64,000 bases of DNA from Macrotrachela quadricornifera (GCA_022393335.1 JAJEKB010020433.1:127576-191575); one strand, 5' to 3'. Positions 45,906 to 59,515 are shown, counted from the first letter of the stretch. Notes: generated by a model from the sequence alone, not told the origin. Translations and numbers: made by a program.

Positions 45906-46356
45906 ATCGACATATTTTTATATATTACTACTTTGTATTTTCAGAAATATCCCCATTACATTCATAATACTCTAACCTGTGCACTATAAATTCATGTCTT
46001 TTACATTTTCCTTGGTTATCAGTGTTAATCATTTATACCGTAACTATCTTTTGGTATGTATTTGTGAGACTTATTTTCTGAATAAAGATGGGTCGCCATT
46101 TATGAAACTTCTTTGTGAATGAACGTTTAAAAGTAATGTTAAATAAATTTTATCGGAATATTGAATGAAAAGACGATGGAGCTAATTCTAATTAGAACTT
46201 TAAAATAATTTATTTCTTAAGAAAAAGTCGAGATTTTATTCATAAGTAACTTCTTCTTACAAAAAATATAAAACAAGTTAAGAATAAAATAATAATGTAA
46301 TTAATAATCCCTAATAAAAGAAACAGTTTTTGTAAATAAAAAGCCAATGGACCAAT

Positions 46357-48739
46357 CTATAATACAGCTTGATTAACTTTCAGAAATACTAAATCTTTAA
46401 ATAGTGATTCACTTAATCTGGTGTGTCGTGAAGATGGAATAAGACCAGCACATGAGAAAACGCACTCTATAGGAGCAGATGAAGCTTGAACAGAATCATC
46501 ACGTACTGCTAATCTCTTCAATTGGTTTAACTGAGAACGACACCACCATTCAGGAAAATTAAATCTAATTGGTTCGTTTAAATATGCTTCTAATTCAGCA
46601 ACCAGGTTTATTACCAGTGGATCATTTGAATAGTCACCATAACCATCATCATAAAAAAAACGTTTTTTCTTTTTTGGGATCGATATTGAAGACGTACTTT
46701 TATCAAATAATTGTCTTGATGAAACACTACTATTTTTATTCATTTCATCAAGTAATAATTGAATAACATCTTGCTTTAATCGATTTTCTTTATTAACAGA
46801 CAATTTTAAATCACGAAGCCAAAACAATTTGAATGAAGGATCAAGAACAGTTGCAATAAAGTAGACTGAATCTTTAAATGGATCATTTTCTTTAATATCC
46901 AATTGATTTATCCGATTGACAATACCAGCAAAACGTCGTTTGAATGATAATTGGAGCTGTTGAACAAGTCTAGAACATAATACAACATTTTCTTTTAAAT
47001 CATGTGAATGAACCATCAAATGAACAATTGCTGAAACCACAAGACTAGCTATAACAATTTTTTCTGATTGACATTTGATAGATATGTCGTAGAATGGTTC
47101 GAGAATATCAATTATTTCTTGTAATACGATAAAATCATTTTTTGAAAACTTAATTGTATTTTCTATTAATAAACCAATTGATTCAAGGTCATTTTTTCCA
47201 ATTGATAATATAGATTTTATTAATAAATAATCGCTGTTCTATCTCGTAATGTTTGTTTTGCTGATAGTTTTATTTGATTCATCAAGTTTATTAGCTATTT
47301 TAATCGATTTATGAGAAAATTTAGAAAAAATGCGGCACTTGTGCAATACTTTTGACGTGTACGATGCATTCTTCATACCATCACGTACACAAAGCTGAAG
47401 ACTGTGCAAGAAACAAGAAAACCGAAATTTTGGTAAACCTTCACTATGTTCAATATCATCATCGTATTCTACATCCATCATTCGAAAATCATCCATTTGA
47501 ATATTATCTACAATAAGAGAAAGAATTTATATATAAATAAGAATTGTATGGAAATTCGAATAATAACATATGACATTATTGCAGCGACTGAACACTTCTA
47601 AACGAACATAATTTGATTAGAATAGACAAAAAGAAGCAAATATAATGATCCACATGGATCACTTAATTATCAATAAGACTTTTTTGTTTGATCATGACTA
47701 CATCAACTATAATATTTAGATATATATTGATGATATACGAAAATGTGTCGAAATTTATATATTATTTTATAATTTCATTGCATATTTTCAAAATAATATT
47801 GAATTAATATTAATAATAGTGAGCTTTTCAAAATGGTAAGTTTATCTGTTAGCAAGAAACATCTTGGACAAGTTTATTTATTGCAATTCATTCTCTTCTA
47901 GTTGTATAAGACAAAATATTATGTATAACTTACCATTATAATCTTCAGCTGAAGAATTTGTATTGGACGTTGAATGGTTTTGATGATTAAAAAAATCATC
48001 TTCTTCATCAGTAAGCAAACCAAATCTATATACACTGAGCATCGATGATGCAATAATAATTTTGAAAACTTTATCTTTTATGTCAAATCGATTAAGAATA
48101 TCTTCAGTTAAACGTAAAATATTTTCACCATTATGTGGACTTTTAAATCTTTGAAAATCTATCAGATAAGCTTGTGATGTCATTTTACTATCAATAAAAT
48201 GACACGTGACGCCTAAATATGACCGACATCGACGGTCAGACCAGGTATCAACAGTTAATGTTAAACGTTCAATAGTATTTAATGATTCATGAATTGTTTT
48301 AAGAACATTATTCTTCAATATTGGAATAACTGCAGATTTCAACTTTTTTGATGATACTGGGTCAAGTTTTAAATTACAGTCTTTAAGAAATTCACGAAAC
48401 CCAGCATGTTCAACAATATTTAATGGTAATCCACATTTAACAATTAAATTTTTTGTTATTGATAAAATAAATTGATTTTGTTTTGTGTTTTATATTTCCT
48501 AAATCAGTTACTACTCGATCATCTTTAACAGCATTTTTCTCTTCACTTAAATTTGTATCACCAGTAGAGATAATTCGTTCATATTCATCGGGGTGAATTC
48601 GTTTTAAATGTGTGATAAAATTACTATAAGTACCATGTCGATCTTTATAGCTCTTATGACATAATTTACAACATCCATGTACTCGGCTTTTATCAGAAAA
48701 TGAGAAATCAAAAACTTGACTCCATTTTTCACTAGCCAT
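46357..48739 (-). pseudogene. hAT transposase pseudogene, copy B
   Basis: Paralogue of the copy at 18.2-21.1 kb on the other strand. Exon 1 48739-47934, intron 47508-47933 (426 bp, GTAAGT..TTGTAG), exon 2 47507-46357. Seen: MASEKWSQVFDFSFSDKSRV, BED finger CCKLCHKSYKDR...HLKRIH, core LTVDTWSDRRCRSYLGVTCH, ATVLDPSFKLFWLRDLKL, and C-terminal dimerisation SVQASSAPIECVFSCAGLIP. Lesions: a frameshift near 48475-48490 (NIKHKTK to QNQFILSITKN), and TAG at 47241-47239 replacing Trp in TRWNS, the same site as in copy A. The BED finger is intact here. Confidence 0.85.
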
Positions 48740-48888
48740 TGATTAATTTATGGAGACTAAAATGAAAAACGGTATTTGATTGAAAAATAATTTTAAATTT
48801 AATAAAGAGTTTTTGTATTATTTGATATTAAAAATCAATACAACTCCTTGTGACCTATCATACACCAATCGATACTTTGAGGATATTT

Positions 48889-48999
48889 TTTTTTTTTTTT
48901 TTTTTTTTTATTAAAGCTGCAGTTTATTTTATTGGCCAATTCACCTTTTAGGTGCTGACAGCCAAACGAATTAGCACTTTACATAGCAACACACACACA

Positions 49000-49034
<35 letters not shown>

Positions 49035-50190
49035 TTTTTTGATAAACTAACTAGGTACTCGTGATAGAGGTATACTTGTAAAAATGTTACACATTTATAT
49101 GTATGTACATATCAAGGCATACGCATTTATACGCTACTGCCAGTGATGTCTACATGCTTACTGCGCAGATTTGAAAATTACTTCGTTTACTAAATCATAT
49201 AAAGACTGAAGTGTTAATAAAAATTTCGAGGGAGCCATTTTTTCTTTAGTAAGAAAAGAAAAGAAAGAAAGAAAGAAAGAGAAGTATAGTAACACGTTAA
49301 TAAAGAAAGGAATGAAGAAATATTTTAAGTTTAAGACGATAGAAATAGCTAGAAAGAAAGTATAGAAAAGAAAAGAAAGTGGGGAAAAAGTTCACATATA
49401 CAAATTCTATTGCTTGGTTGCTGCACCACCCACGTATTCAAATAATATATCGAAGTAAGTTTTGTTATTGTTTTGTGTAAACGCTATCATTCTTTTGCTT
49501 GGTCTTCCCCTAGGTAGCCCCTTGATGTACGATTTTCCAAAGTAATGGCGATGTAAATTGTTGATAGCATTTTTATTTGATATTACACTCTCTAGAATTT
49601 CATGCTCGTATACTTGTATATTTTTCATTCTCTTTACTAGACATTTTTTATATTTTTCTGTTAAGGTTGGTAGTTTTAATGTAACGTGCAGGTCGATGGT
49701 GGACACCCTGTACGTGCAATAAATTAACCTTAGACAGCGTCTATAAAATGAATTTAACCGGTTTTGATTCGTGCTTGACAACAAACAGAAAATTGATGCT
49801 AGAGTGTAGAGATGAGGCCATAGATACGTTTGGAAGAATTTCATTTTTAATTTAAAATATGTTGGAAATGCATGATGTATATATTTAAGTATTGCGTACG
49901 TTTTTCTCAGTTTGACCAGTTGATTATCAAGCATAGTGTTAAAAGATAGTTTCGAATCTAGATGATAGCCTAGGTATTTAAAGGACTTTTGTTGTTGGAT
50001 TGGTTGTTCTTGAAATAGAATTCTAATTTCTGGAGTTTGCACCGAATTATAATATATTACAAATTCTGTTTTATTTTTATTTACTGGCTGGTGATTATCG
50101 TCCGCATACTTTTTGAGTTTTACCATGTCTTTGTTAATTCTTTTTTGAAAACTCTGAGGATATGAGACCTCTGCCTGCTTTATATTAACT
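48889..50190 (-). mobile_element. 5'-truncated LINE (non-LTR retrotransposon)
   Basis: The frame at 50126-49407 encodes the end of a reverse transcriptase (QPVNKNKTEFVIYY, KYLGYHLDSKLSFNTMLDNQ) and a downstream region with YLWPHLYTLASIF and SFYRRCLRLIYC. Recognisable text starts near 50190; the catalytic YxDD and the endonuclease are missing, as expected for 5' truncation. Minus-strand poly(A) (T tracts at 49016-49040 and 48889-48910) would mark the 3' end, with GAAA microsatellite in between. No target duplication identified. Confidence 0.75.
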
Positions 50191-50594
50191 ATTGTTACAT
50201 GTGATTATGATACGATTCAAACAATAATTTATGTTTATTAATTACAATAGAGACAGACATATCCTGATAATGATTATTCATATATATTTTTCTAAAGATG
50301 TCGCTAAGCTGTAGATGTTAGTGGGTGTATTGCACATTCTAACATCAATATCAATGTGTTATATATGTTGCAGTTGATTTTAGAATCTAGTTGAGTTCGG
50401 AATAGTATATTTGAAATTGATAGTATACAAACATTTTATAAAAAGAATTGGTGATATATAAAATAATTGTTATATTTTCGTAAGTTCTCTAGAGATTAGA
50501 ATATGAAAAAAATAGTGCTGGGTGTAGAAAACATAATAATGATAACATTTCGGATATATGGATAGCTAGAAATATATTTTAAAGCTTTTTTTTC

Positions 50595-51085
50595 TGAGAT
50601 GGGGACATGGGGACATTGAATAATTGGTTAAAATTTTTTTAAAACTTTTCTATCATTTATTTTACTGTTTTTTTTAGACGGGGACATGGGGACATTGAAT
50701 TACTAGTTAAACAAATTTTTAAATTTTTCTATCATTTGTTTAATTATGTTTTTTTTGAAATGGGGACATGGGGACATTGAATTATTGGTTAGAAAAAGTT
50801 TTTAATTTTTCTTTCATTTATTTTATCACTTTTTTTGAAATGGGGACATTGAAAAATTGGTTAAAAATTTTTTTTTAAATTTTTCTATCATTTATTTTAT
50901 TGTTTTTTTTAGATGGGGACATGGGGACATTGAATTATCGGTTAGAAAAAGATTTTTATTTATTTTTCTATCATTTATTTTATTATTTTTTCTGAGAGGG
51001 GGACATGGAGATATTGAATTAATAGTTAAAAAATTTAAAAATTTTTCTTTCATCGTTTTATTGTTTTTTTTAGATGGGGGCATTG
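50595..51085. repeat. About 80-bp tandem repeat with GGGGACATGGGGACATTGAA
   Basis: Units start near 50601, 50680, 50762, 50841, 50913 and 50999, plus a partial at 51073. Each has a G-rich head GGGGACATGGGGACATTGAA (shortened in some) followed by ATTGGTTAAAA, T-rich text and TATCATTTATTTTA. Open frames on both strands are repeat shadows. Confidence 0.85.
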
Positions 51086-51394
51086 AATTATTAGTTAATT
51101 TTTTTCACCAATAAATTATTTTTTTTTTGCTTATTTTACTTTTGCGGTTTTTTTAATGATGGTTTCACGAGCAGGTGAGAGGGCGAGATGGTTGATTTTT
51201 AGAGTAAACGTATGATGGACTACATGTATGTCTTCAGTTACGATATTTTATTTATAAAAAAGTTTTGTTTTATATTTTTTTGTTTTTTTTTCTTTTTCAC
51301 TTATTTCGCGCATTCCAATCTCAACTAAATTCTCATGTCAACTGTGACATATGTATATCTACGCTTTATTATCGCTATAAGTACATTGAAGTGC

Positions 51395-51530
51395 TTAAAT
51401 ACTGATTACTTGAGTATAATCCTATACAGTACTAGTACTTACTGAAACATGTTCAAGTAAAGAGTACTTCAGTAAAATACAAAGTACAATTTTTCAGTAA
51501 CTTGAGTTTTATTTGTACTTGTCCAATGAG
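51395..51530. repeat. hAT-type terminal region, right side
   Basis: AGTACT/AAGTA-rich, ends TTTGTACTTGTCCAATGAGT. The complement (ATTGGACAAGTACAAA) is close to the left end of the foldback at 17119. Confidence 0.5.
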
Positions 51531-52935
51531 TAGGTTGTATATTACTTAAAAAGTCATCTTTAAGCAAATAAGACACTTTGAAAAAGAACTTTTTTCGTGG
51601 AAATCACCTGTGGGGTACCCTTGTCAAAAATTTCGAAAAAAGTTTTTGTAAGAAAATACATCGTGCCACACATTATCCAACGCAGTTTGACACGCTGATT
51701 CCGAAAATCACATTGGTTTCTCAGTAAAATGTTATTTTAAGGATAAAATAAGAGATTTGGGGAGCTGAAAAAAGGAATTGGGGTCAAAAACCAGGGTTTT
51801 CTTAGGAATCCCTATCATAGTATATGGTTTCTGATGTGATACGATGTACATAGTTAACGAAAATTTAATATGGATGAACACAGTAAGTAAATGGCTGAGT
51901 TTAGTTCGATAAGAACTCTTTGTAATGTTCCAAAAATACGGTATGATTCATGTTTTTGAGCTTTTCTTGCATGAAAGTCAAAGAATTTTTTTCAAAAAAA
52001 AAACTTTTTATTATATATCATTAGATGTAGCTTGGCGAGCTGATTTAGAATATCACCTTGGTTTTGCACAAAAACGATGTCTTTTTTACAAAAATAGGGG
52101 CTTCGGGGCAAGAATCTCGGTTTTTTGAGAGTCTCATAGCACCGGTTGTGTTCGTCGATGCGAAATGGTGCTATGACCAATGATGTGCCAGACTCAGAAG
52201 AATAATTAGGGAAAGTTTGAGATCATTTCAATGTACACTGTTTTATGGGTTTAAAAAACAAGGAAAGGCACGTCTTTAGAACCTTGTTGACACAGTATCC
52301 ATTTTTTTTGTTTTGAAGAAGTACTTACAATTATATATGATTCGATGCAGCTCGGTGAGCTGAATCCGAATATCATCTTAGTTTTTTTTAAATGTTTCTG
52401 TAGTTAAAAAATTAACGATTCCGGGACCGAACTTCGGTCCTTTAGGAAGCCACTATCTCTGGTTGTGTTCAGTGATATAACGTAGCGCTATGCTCAACGA
52501 TAGGTCACATGTGGGAGAATAACTGGAGAAAGTTTGAACGCAATCGGACGTAAATTGCATTGAGGGTTCACAAAATACGGCATGACCTATTTTTCAACCT
52601 ACCTTGGGGTCAGTAATTACTTGATATAAACTCCATTTTTCATTCAATCAAAATGATTTTTTCACAGAATGAAGTTTATGCGACAGTTGTTTCTTTGCGA
52701 TAGTTTTCCATTTGAAAACGTTTTGATAACTTGATAATCGAAATGATGTTCTTAAAGTTACCGATATATCGAAACATTTCTTTATAATGAATTTTCTCGA
52801 CGTTTGACTTGGTTTCGAAGAACATTATTTTAAGGTAAGATAGAGCAACTCTAGATGTATTCGTTTCAATATTTGAACTTTGGCAAAGTGAACTTTCGAT
52901 TATGTCCGCCTGGTTGCCCACTATGCCCCTGTACT
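51531..52935. repeat. Dispersed/tandem repeat, unit about 320-345 bp, three divergent copies
   Basis: The box GATGCAGCTCGGTGAGCTGA occurs near 52343, variants near 52024 and 51679; each is followed by a block about GGTTGTGTTC..GATGCGA..TGCTATG and GAGAATAACTGGAGAAAGTTTGA. The first copy matches 16590-16830. The right edge near 52900-52935 (TGTCCGCCTGGTTGCCCACTATGCCCC) mirrors CAGTGGGCAAC..CCAGGCGGACA at 16520-16553, suggesting a terminal repeat of one element family. No protein seen. Confidence 0.6.
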
Positions 52936-54689
52936 CTCGTCAATTGGCGAAGTTTCGGAATCCCTTGATTGCTAGCTGTATAATAATATACTCTTCAAGA
53001 GAAAAAGGAGGAGAATCAACCCTTACTCGTAGAGTAATAAACCTTTCAAAGAAAGGGAGAAGGATTAACTCCTATAAGTATAGTAATAAATCCTTAAAAC
53101 AAAGAAGTAGAACAATAAATCCTAAAACGAATAATAATTTACCCTTTTCTCGAAACCATACAATGATCTACTGCCATCCGTCAGTGAAGAAACCTTTAAC
53201 ATAAAATATTGCACTGGAAAACCTTCGTGTAACTTGTACGTACCCGTCAAAGTTTTATAAACCTACGGTTTGATGAACGCTTTCACCAACAAACACTTAA
53301 AGGGTTTATACGTGAAATTTGACGGGGTAAGATTAGATCATTATGTGGATTTTTTCTTCAGTGTAGTGACGACTGGATAAGAGAAGATGAATATAGTTGT
53401 TTATCAGATGCTTTATCTAAATTGCAACCGGTATATTTATAGGCCGGAGCAATGAACGAATAAATGAATATACTAAAAACAGATGGATATCATGAAACAA
53501 ATAGAGAGTGTTTACAAATACATAGAAAAGATAATATTAACATACAGAGTGAATATCCAAGATCTAGGAAAATGACAAATACAGTCGGGGCTCAACTGTT
53601 GGTGTACCATTTCTAATCGAACATTCCAGTGCATGTTAACAACTAATATTAAAACCATGAAACACTTCGGTAAAATCAACTCTGCGTTTTAACTAACATT
53701 ATAAACCATTTACACAAACGCAGTGCTTACTTAAATTCAACATAGGATCAATTCCCGAAAGGCAAAAGTTGATACCAGTACATCGAAACTCACTTTTTTA
53801 GCACGAGATCGAAGCAGTCTGCTCTCACTCAGTATCCATCCATGCTTCGTTTTAACCTCGAAATGTAGTTCTCTGTCATTGTTACAAAACTATCATTTAA
53901 GAAAATAGTGACGCGTTACAGCAAATATAGTTACCAATCAACCAAAGTTGCAATAGTACGTAGATATACAATACAACAAATCGCCATTCTTGTTTATACA
54001 AAGTTAGTTTATTCATATATGAAAAATATTAATGGAAGACACAATCAGAAAAAAGATGCTTCACTCGTGACTGTTTTCTAATTCCATTCATGATCAGTCG
54101 TTCATTCCACATCACCATTACCAATTAAACTAACTATCTTACTAACTACAAGCAAGTATACCACGAGATCAAAGGATACAACAGAAAGTACTGACGTTCA
54201 ATTAAACCCACGATCAACTTTCATCAACTAATCTATTAAAACAAGATCTTGCATCACACCAGACCAATACCGTAAGACCAACTACATATTCACCTTATAC
54301 TTATCCATGATGCACAACAAATTCAAAGCGGGAAACAACTACACACCACACTACACACGAATATGACGAACATACCAAATATCCTGAAACAACATTACTC
54401 TGCATAGAACTATTCCCATACAGAGCCTCGATCATACGTTGCAAACTATACGAACAATCGAGCGACTCACACTCTCTCCAATCTTCAAAAGACGCCATCA
54501 AACACAGAAACACTATGCCAGATATCTAAATAACATTACTACTAAACATTTCTCATCAGAGATCAATTCAAGTATCCTAAGCAAACGGTACCCTACTTAA
54601 AACGCTGAAGTGACTCCAGACCATATTACAACCAAACAACTTAAATAAACTCATTTTTCCACTATTCCATTTCAAAATCAGCACAGACT
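52936..54689. other. Flank of satellite array, no gene seen
   Basis: From about 53450 the plus strand is strikingly A/C-rich and G/T-poor. Short frames lack domains. Confidence 0.4.
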
Positions 54690-57600
54690 TCAAAGTAATG
54701 ACATCATTCAAGATCACATGCCAAAAAGAAAATTTCCATAAGGGCTTTCGTAAAGTATTTGGTTTTCAAAAAAAACACACTTTCCAAATGATAATATCAT
54801 TCAACACCACATGACAAATATATAATTCTAAAGACGGTTATCTTAAACTATTAGATTTTGAAAGTAGAAACGCTATCTAATCGATGATATCATTCAAGTT
54901 CACATGGCAAAAAGATAATTCTCATCAAGGTTCTCTTAAACTAAATGACTTACAAAGGAAGAATACTTTCCAGTTCATCACATCATTCAAGACCACATGG
55001 TAAAAAAACAATTCTCATAATGGTTATCTTAAACTATTTGACGTTCAGAGAGGGCAAGCGTTTCAATTGATGACATCATTCAAGAACACATGATAGATAA
55101 ATAATTCCAAAGAGGATAATCTCAAGCTATTTGACTTTGAAAGACGGAAAGCTTCCCTTTGAATACATCATTCAAGATCTCATGACAAACACATAATTCC
55201 AAACACGATAAGCTTAAACTATTTGACTTTACAGTAAGGAATACTTTCCCCTTGATCAAATCAATAAAGAACACATGGCAAGCATTTAATTCTCATCACG
55301 GTTATCTTAAACTATTTGACTGTTAAAGAAATAAATCTTTCCAATTGATGACAACATTCCAGATCAAATGGCAAATACATAATTCTCATCACAGTTATAT
55401 TAAACACTTTCACTTCGAAAGAAGAAAAGCTTTTCAATCGATAATATCATTCAACATCACGTGGCAAATACATAATTCTAAAGAGGACTATGTTAAACTA
55501 TCTGACTTTCAATACAGGAAAGCTCTTTAATTGATCAGATCATTCAAGACCAGATGCCAAATAGATAATTCTCAATAGGATTATGTGAAAATATTCGACT
55601 TTGAAACAATGAATGCTTTCCAATTGATGACATCATTCAAGAACACACGGCAAAAACATAGTTCTCATTAGGGCTATGTTAAACTATTTGATTTTGCAAG
55701 AAGAAAACCTTTCCCGTTAAGGGCATCATTTAAAATCACATGGTAAAAAGATAATTCTCATTAGGGTTATGTTAAACTAATCGATTTTCAAACAATGAAA
55801 GCTTTCCAATTCATAGCATAATTCGCGATTACATAGCAAAAATTTATTCTCATTAGGGTTATGCTAAACTATTTGACTTTGATACGAGGAAAGCTTTCAA
55901 ATTGATCACATCATTCAAGATCACATGGCAAAAAGATAATTCTTATTAGGGTTATGTTAAATTATTGGAGTTTGAAAGAAGGACAGCATCCCAATTGATT
56001 AGATTATTAAAGATGACATGGCTAATAGATAATTCTCAGCATGGGTATGTTGAACTATCTGATTTGGAAAGACGGAAAGCGTTTGAATTAATGACATCAT
56101 TCAAGATCACGTGGGAAATAGATAATTCTAAAGAGGATTATCATAAACTATTTGACTATGACAGAAGGAAAGCTCCCCATTTGATGCATTCATTCAAAGT
56201 TCACATGGCAAACAAATGATTCTAAAGAGGCTTATCTTCAACTTTTTCACATTGAAAGAGGAAAGTTATTCAAATGATGACATCGTTCAAAATTACAAGG
56301 AGAATAGACAATTCTGATTAGGGTTATATTTAACAATTTAACTTTGCGAGAAGGAAAGCTTTCCAATTGCTGACATTATTCGTGATCACATGGCAAATAG
56401 ATGATTTTAAAGAGGGTTATATTAAACTATTTGACTTTCGAAGAAAGAAAGCTTTACAATTCATGACATCATTCAAAATCACATCAGAAACAGATAATTC
56501 TAAAGAGCGTTACGTTACACTATTTGAGTTTTAAACAAAAAAAGCTTTGCGGTTGATGACATCATTCAAGACCACATAGCAAATATATAGCTCTCACCAA
56601 ATTTACTTAAACTATTTCACTTTCAAACTATGAGAGCTTTACAATTGATAGCCTCACTCACAATCACATGGCAAATAGATAGTCATTATTAGGATTATGT
56701 TGAACTATTTCAGTTTCAAAGATCAAAGTATCTCGAATCCATGACATCAATGAAGATCATATGCGAAACAGATAATTATGAACATGGTTATGTGAAACTA
56801 CTTGAACTTGAAAGAAAAAAAGCTTTCGAATTAATGACATCAATCAGCATCACATAGAAGATAGATTATTTTTAGTATGCTCCTCTTCAACTATTTAACT
56901 TTGGAAGTAGCAAAGTTTTGCAATTAATGACATTATTCAAGATCATATCGTCGACAGATAATTCTGAAGAGGCTTATCCTTAACTATTTGTCTTTCAAGG
57001 AAAGAAAGGATTCTAATTGATACTATCATTTAAGAGCACATAACAAACAAATAATTCTCACGACGGGTATCGTCAACTATTTAGTTTTGAAAGAAGAAAA
57101 GCTTTCCAATTGATGACACTACTCATGACTACATCGGACATAGTTTATTCACATCAGGGTTATGCTAAAGTATTTGAGTTTTCGAGAAGGAAAGTATCCT
57201 GTTGATGACATCAATTAAGATCACATGGAAATAGATAATTCCTATCAGGATTTCCTTAAACTACTTGTTTTCGAAAGAAGAAAAACTCTCAGATTGATGA
57301 CATTATCCACGATCACATTGCTAATAGATAATTCTCAGCATTGTTATCTTGATCTATTCGACTTTGAACAAAGGAAAGCTTTCGAATTGAACAAATCACT
57401 CAAGATCACACGGCAAATAGATGATTGCCATTAGGGTTATATTAAACTATTTGACGTTGAAAGAAGAAAAAATTTTCCAGTCGGTGACATCATCCCATGT
57501 CCCATGACAAATAGCTAATTCTCAGCATCACTTTCTTTAAATATTTGTCTTTGAAACAAGGAAAGCTTTCCAATTGTTGACATTATCCCAGTTCACATTC

Positions 57601-59515
57601 CAATTGCATGATTCTCAGCATGGTTATCTTGACCTATTCGACTTTGAAAAGAGGAAAGCTTTCGAATTGATGACATCATTCAAGATTGCATGGTATATAG
57701 ATAATTCTTACGAAGGTTATGTAAAACTATTTTACTTTCTAAGAATGAAAGCGTTTCAATTGGTGAAATCATCGACGATGACTAGGCAACTAGATAATTC
57801 TCAGCATGGTTATCTTCGACGGTTTCACTATGGAAGAAGGAAAGGTTTTCAATGTATGACATCATCCAAGATCACATGGAAAATACATAATTCTCAGCAT
57901 GGTTTTCTTCCAATTTTTGACTTTGAAAGAAGGATATCCCTCGAATTGATGGCATTATTCCAGATCACTTGCCGAGCAGATGGTTCTCACGATGGTTATG
58001 TTAAACTATTTGACTTATAAAGAGAGAAAGCTCTGCAACTTATGACATCATTGAAGTACAAAGGGGAAATAGATAATTTGCATTAGGTTTATGCTAGGCT
58101 ATTGAACTTTGAAAGAACGAAAGCTTTCCAATTGATAATCTGACTCAAGATGACGAGACCAATAGATAATTCTCAGCATGGTTATATTCAACCGTTTGAT
58201 TTTGAAAGAAGAAAAGCTGCCCAATCGGTTGCATGACTCAAGATCAGGTGGAAAATAGATAATTCTTATAAGGATTGTGTTTAACTTTTTGACTTTCAAG
58301 GAAGAAAAGCTTTCAAATTGATGACATCATTCAAGATCACGCCGGAACTAGATAATACTCATCAGGACTATACTAAACTATTGCTCTTTGAAAGAAAGAA
58401 TGCGTTCCAGTTGCGGACATCATCCAAGATCACATGACAACTGTATAATTCTCAGCATGATTATCTCCAACTATTTCACTTTATACGATGCAAACCTTTC
58501 CTGTCAATTAGATCATTTAGCATCACGTATGAAATTTAGAATTTTAAAGAAAATCATCTTTAAATGTTTAACTTTGATAGAAGGAAAGCATTCCAAATGA
58601 TGACATTATTTAAGATGACATGGGAAATAAACAATTCTCAGCATGATTATGGTGAATTCTTTGGCATTGAAAAAAGGAAAACTTTCCTATTGATGACATT
58701 ATTCAAGGTCACATGGTAAAGAGATAATTTTTAGCATGATTATCTTCAGTTATTTGACTTTGTGTAGGAAAGGTTTCGAATAGTTGACATTATTCAAAAT
58801 GAGATGAGAAACAGATATATTTCATGAGAAAATGTTAAAGTATTTGGCTTTGAAAGAAATAAAGCTGTGCAAGTGATGACATCATTCAAGATCACATGAC
58901 AAATAAATATTTTTCAGCATGGTTACCGTCATGTATTTGACTTTGAAAGTAGAAATGCTTGCCAATTGATGAAATCATTCATGATCGCATGACAAATAGA
59001 TAATTCTAAGTATGGTTATGCGAAACTATTTGACATTGAAGGAAGGAAAGCATTCGAATGCATGACATAATTCAACGTCACATGGAAAATAGATAATACT
59101 AAAGACGGTCGTGTGGAGATATTTGAATTTGAAAGAACGAAAGATTTGCAACTGATCAGATCGTTCGAGGTCACATGGAAAATATATAATTCTTAGCATG
59201 ATTATCTTCAACTATGTGACCTTGATGGAAGGAAAGCTTTCGAAGTCATGACATCATTGGATATCACATAGCAAATAGATATTTCACATCACGATTATGT
59301 TTTACTTCTTGAGTTTGAAAGAAGGAAAGCTCTCCAACGACTGTCATCATTCAGGATCACATGTGAAATGGATAATTTTCAGCATGATCAGCTTCATCTA
59401 TTTGAGTTTGAAAAAAGAAAAGGTTTCGAGTTGATAACATCATTCATGATTACATGGAAAATAGAGAACTCTGATCAGAGTTATCTTCAACTATTTGACT
59501 TTGAGAGAACTTAAA
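54690..59515. repeat. 93-bp satellite array, about 52 copies
   Basis: Strict 93-bp period (TGACATCATT boxes at 57671, 57764 and 57857). Plus-strand consensus, read by eye: TGACATCATTCAAGATCACA, TGGCAAATAGATAATTCTCA, GCATGGTTATCTTAAACTAT, TTGACTTTGAAAGAAGGAAA, GCTTTCCAAT. As 93 is 31 codons, one plus-strand frame stays open through several adjacent units (for example 57574-58020) and gives a 31-residue repeat (ITWQIDNSQHGYVKLFDFER...). Other units carry CATTAG stops and reverse frames are sometimes open too, so I call it satellite, not gene. Confidence 0.95.

Noticed and set aside
50857..51114. 85-residue ORF with hydrophobic repeats
   Set aside because: Read-through of the 80-bp tandem repeat; T-rich tracts give the hydrophobic residues.
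45750..51530. One complete 5.8-kb hAT element
   Set aside because: Terminal-like regions are present on both sides but I could not find a matching 8-bp target duplication, so only the parts are annotated.
57574..58020. 148-residue ORF as a gene
   Set aside because: It is a translation of about five 93-bp satellite units; neighbours carry stops and there is no start or splice evidence.
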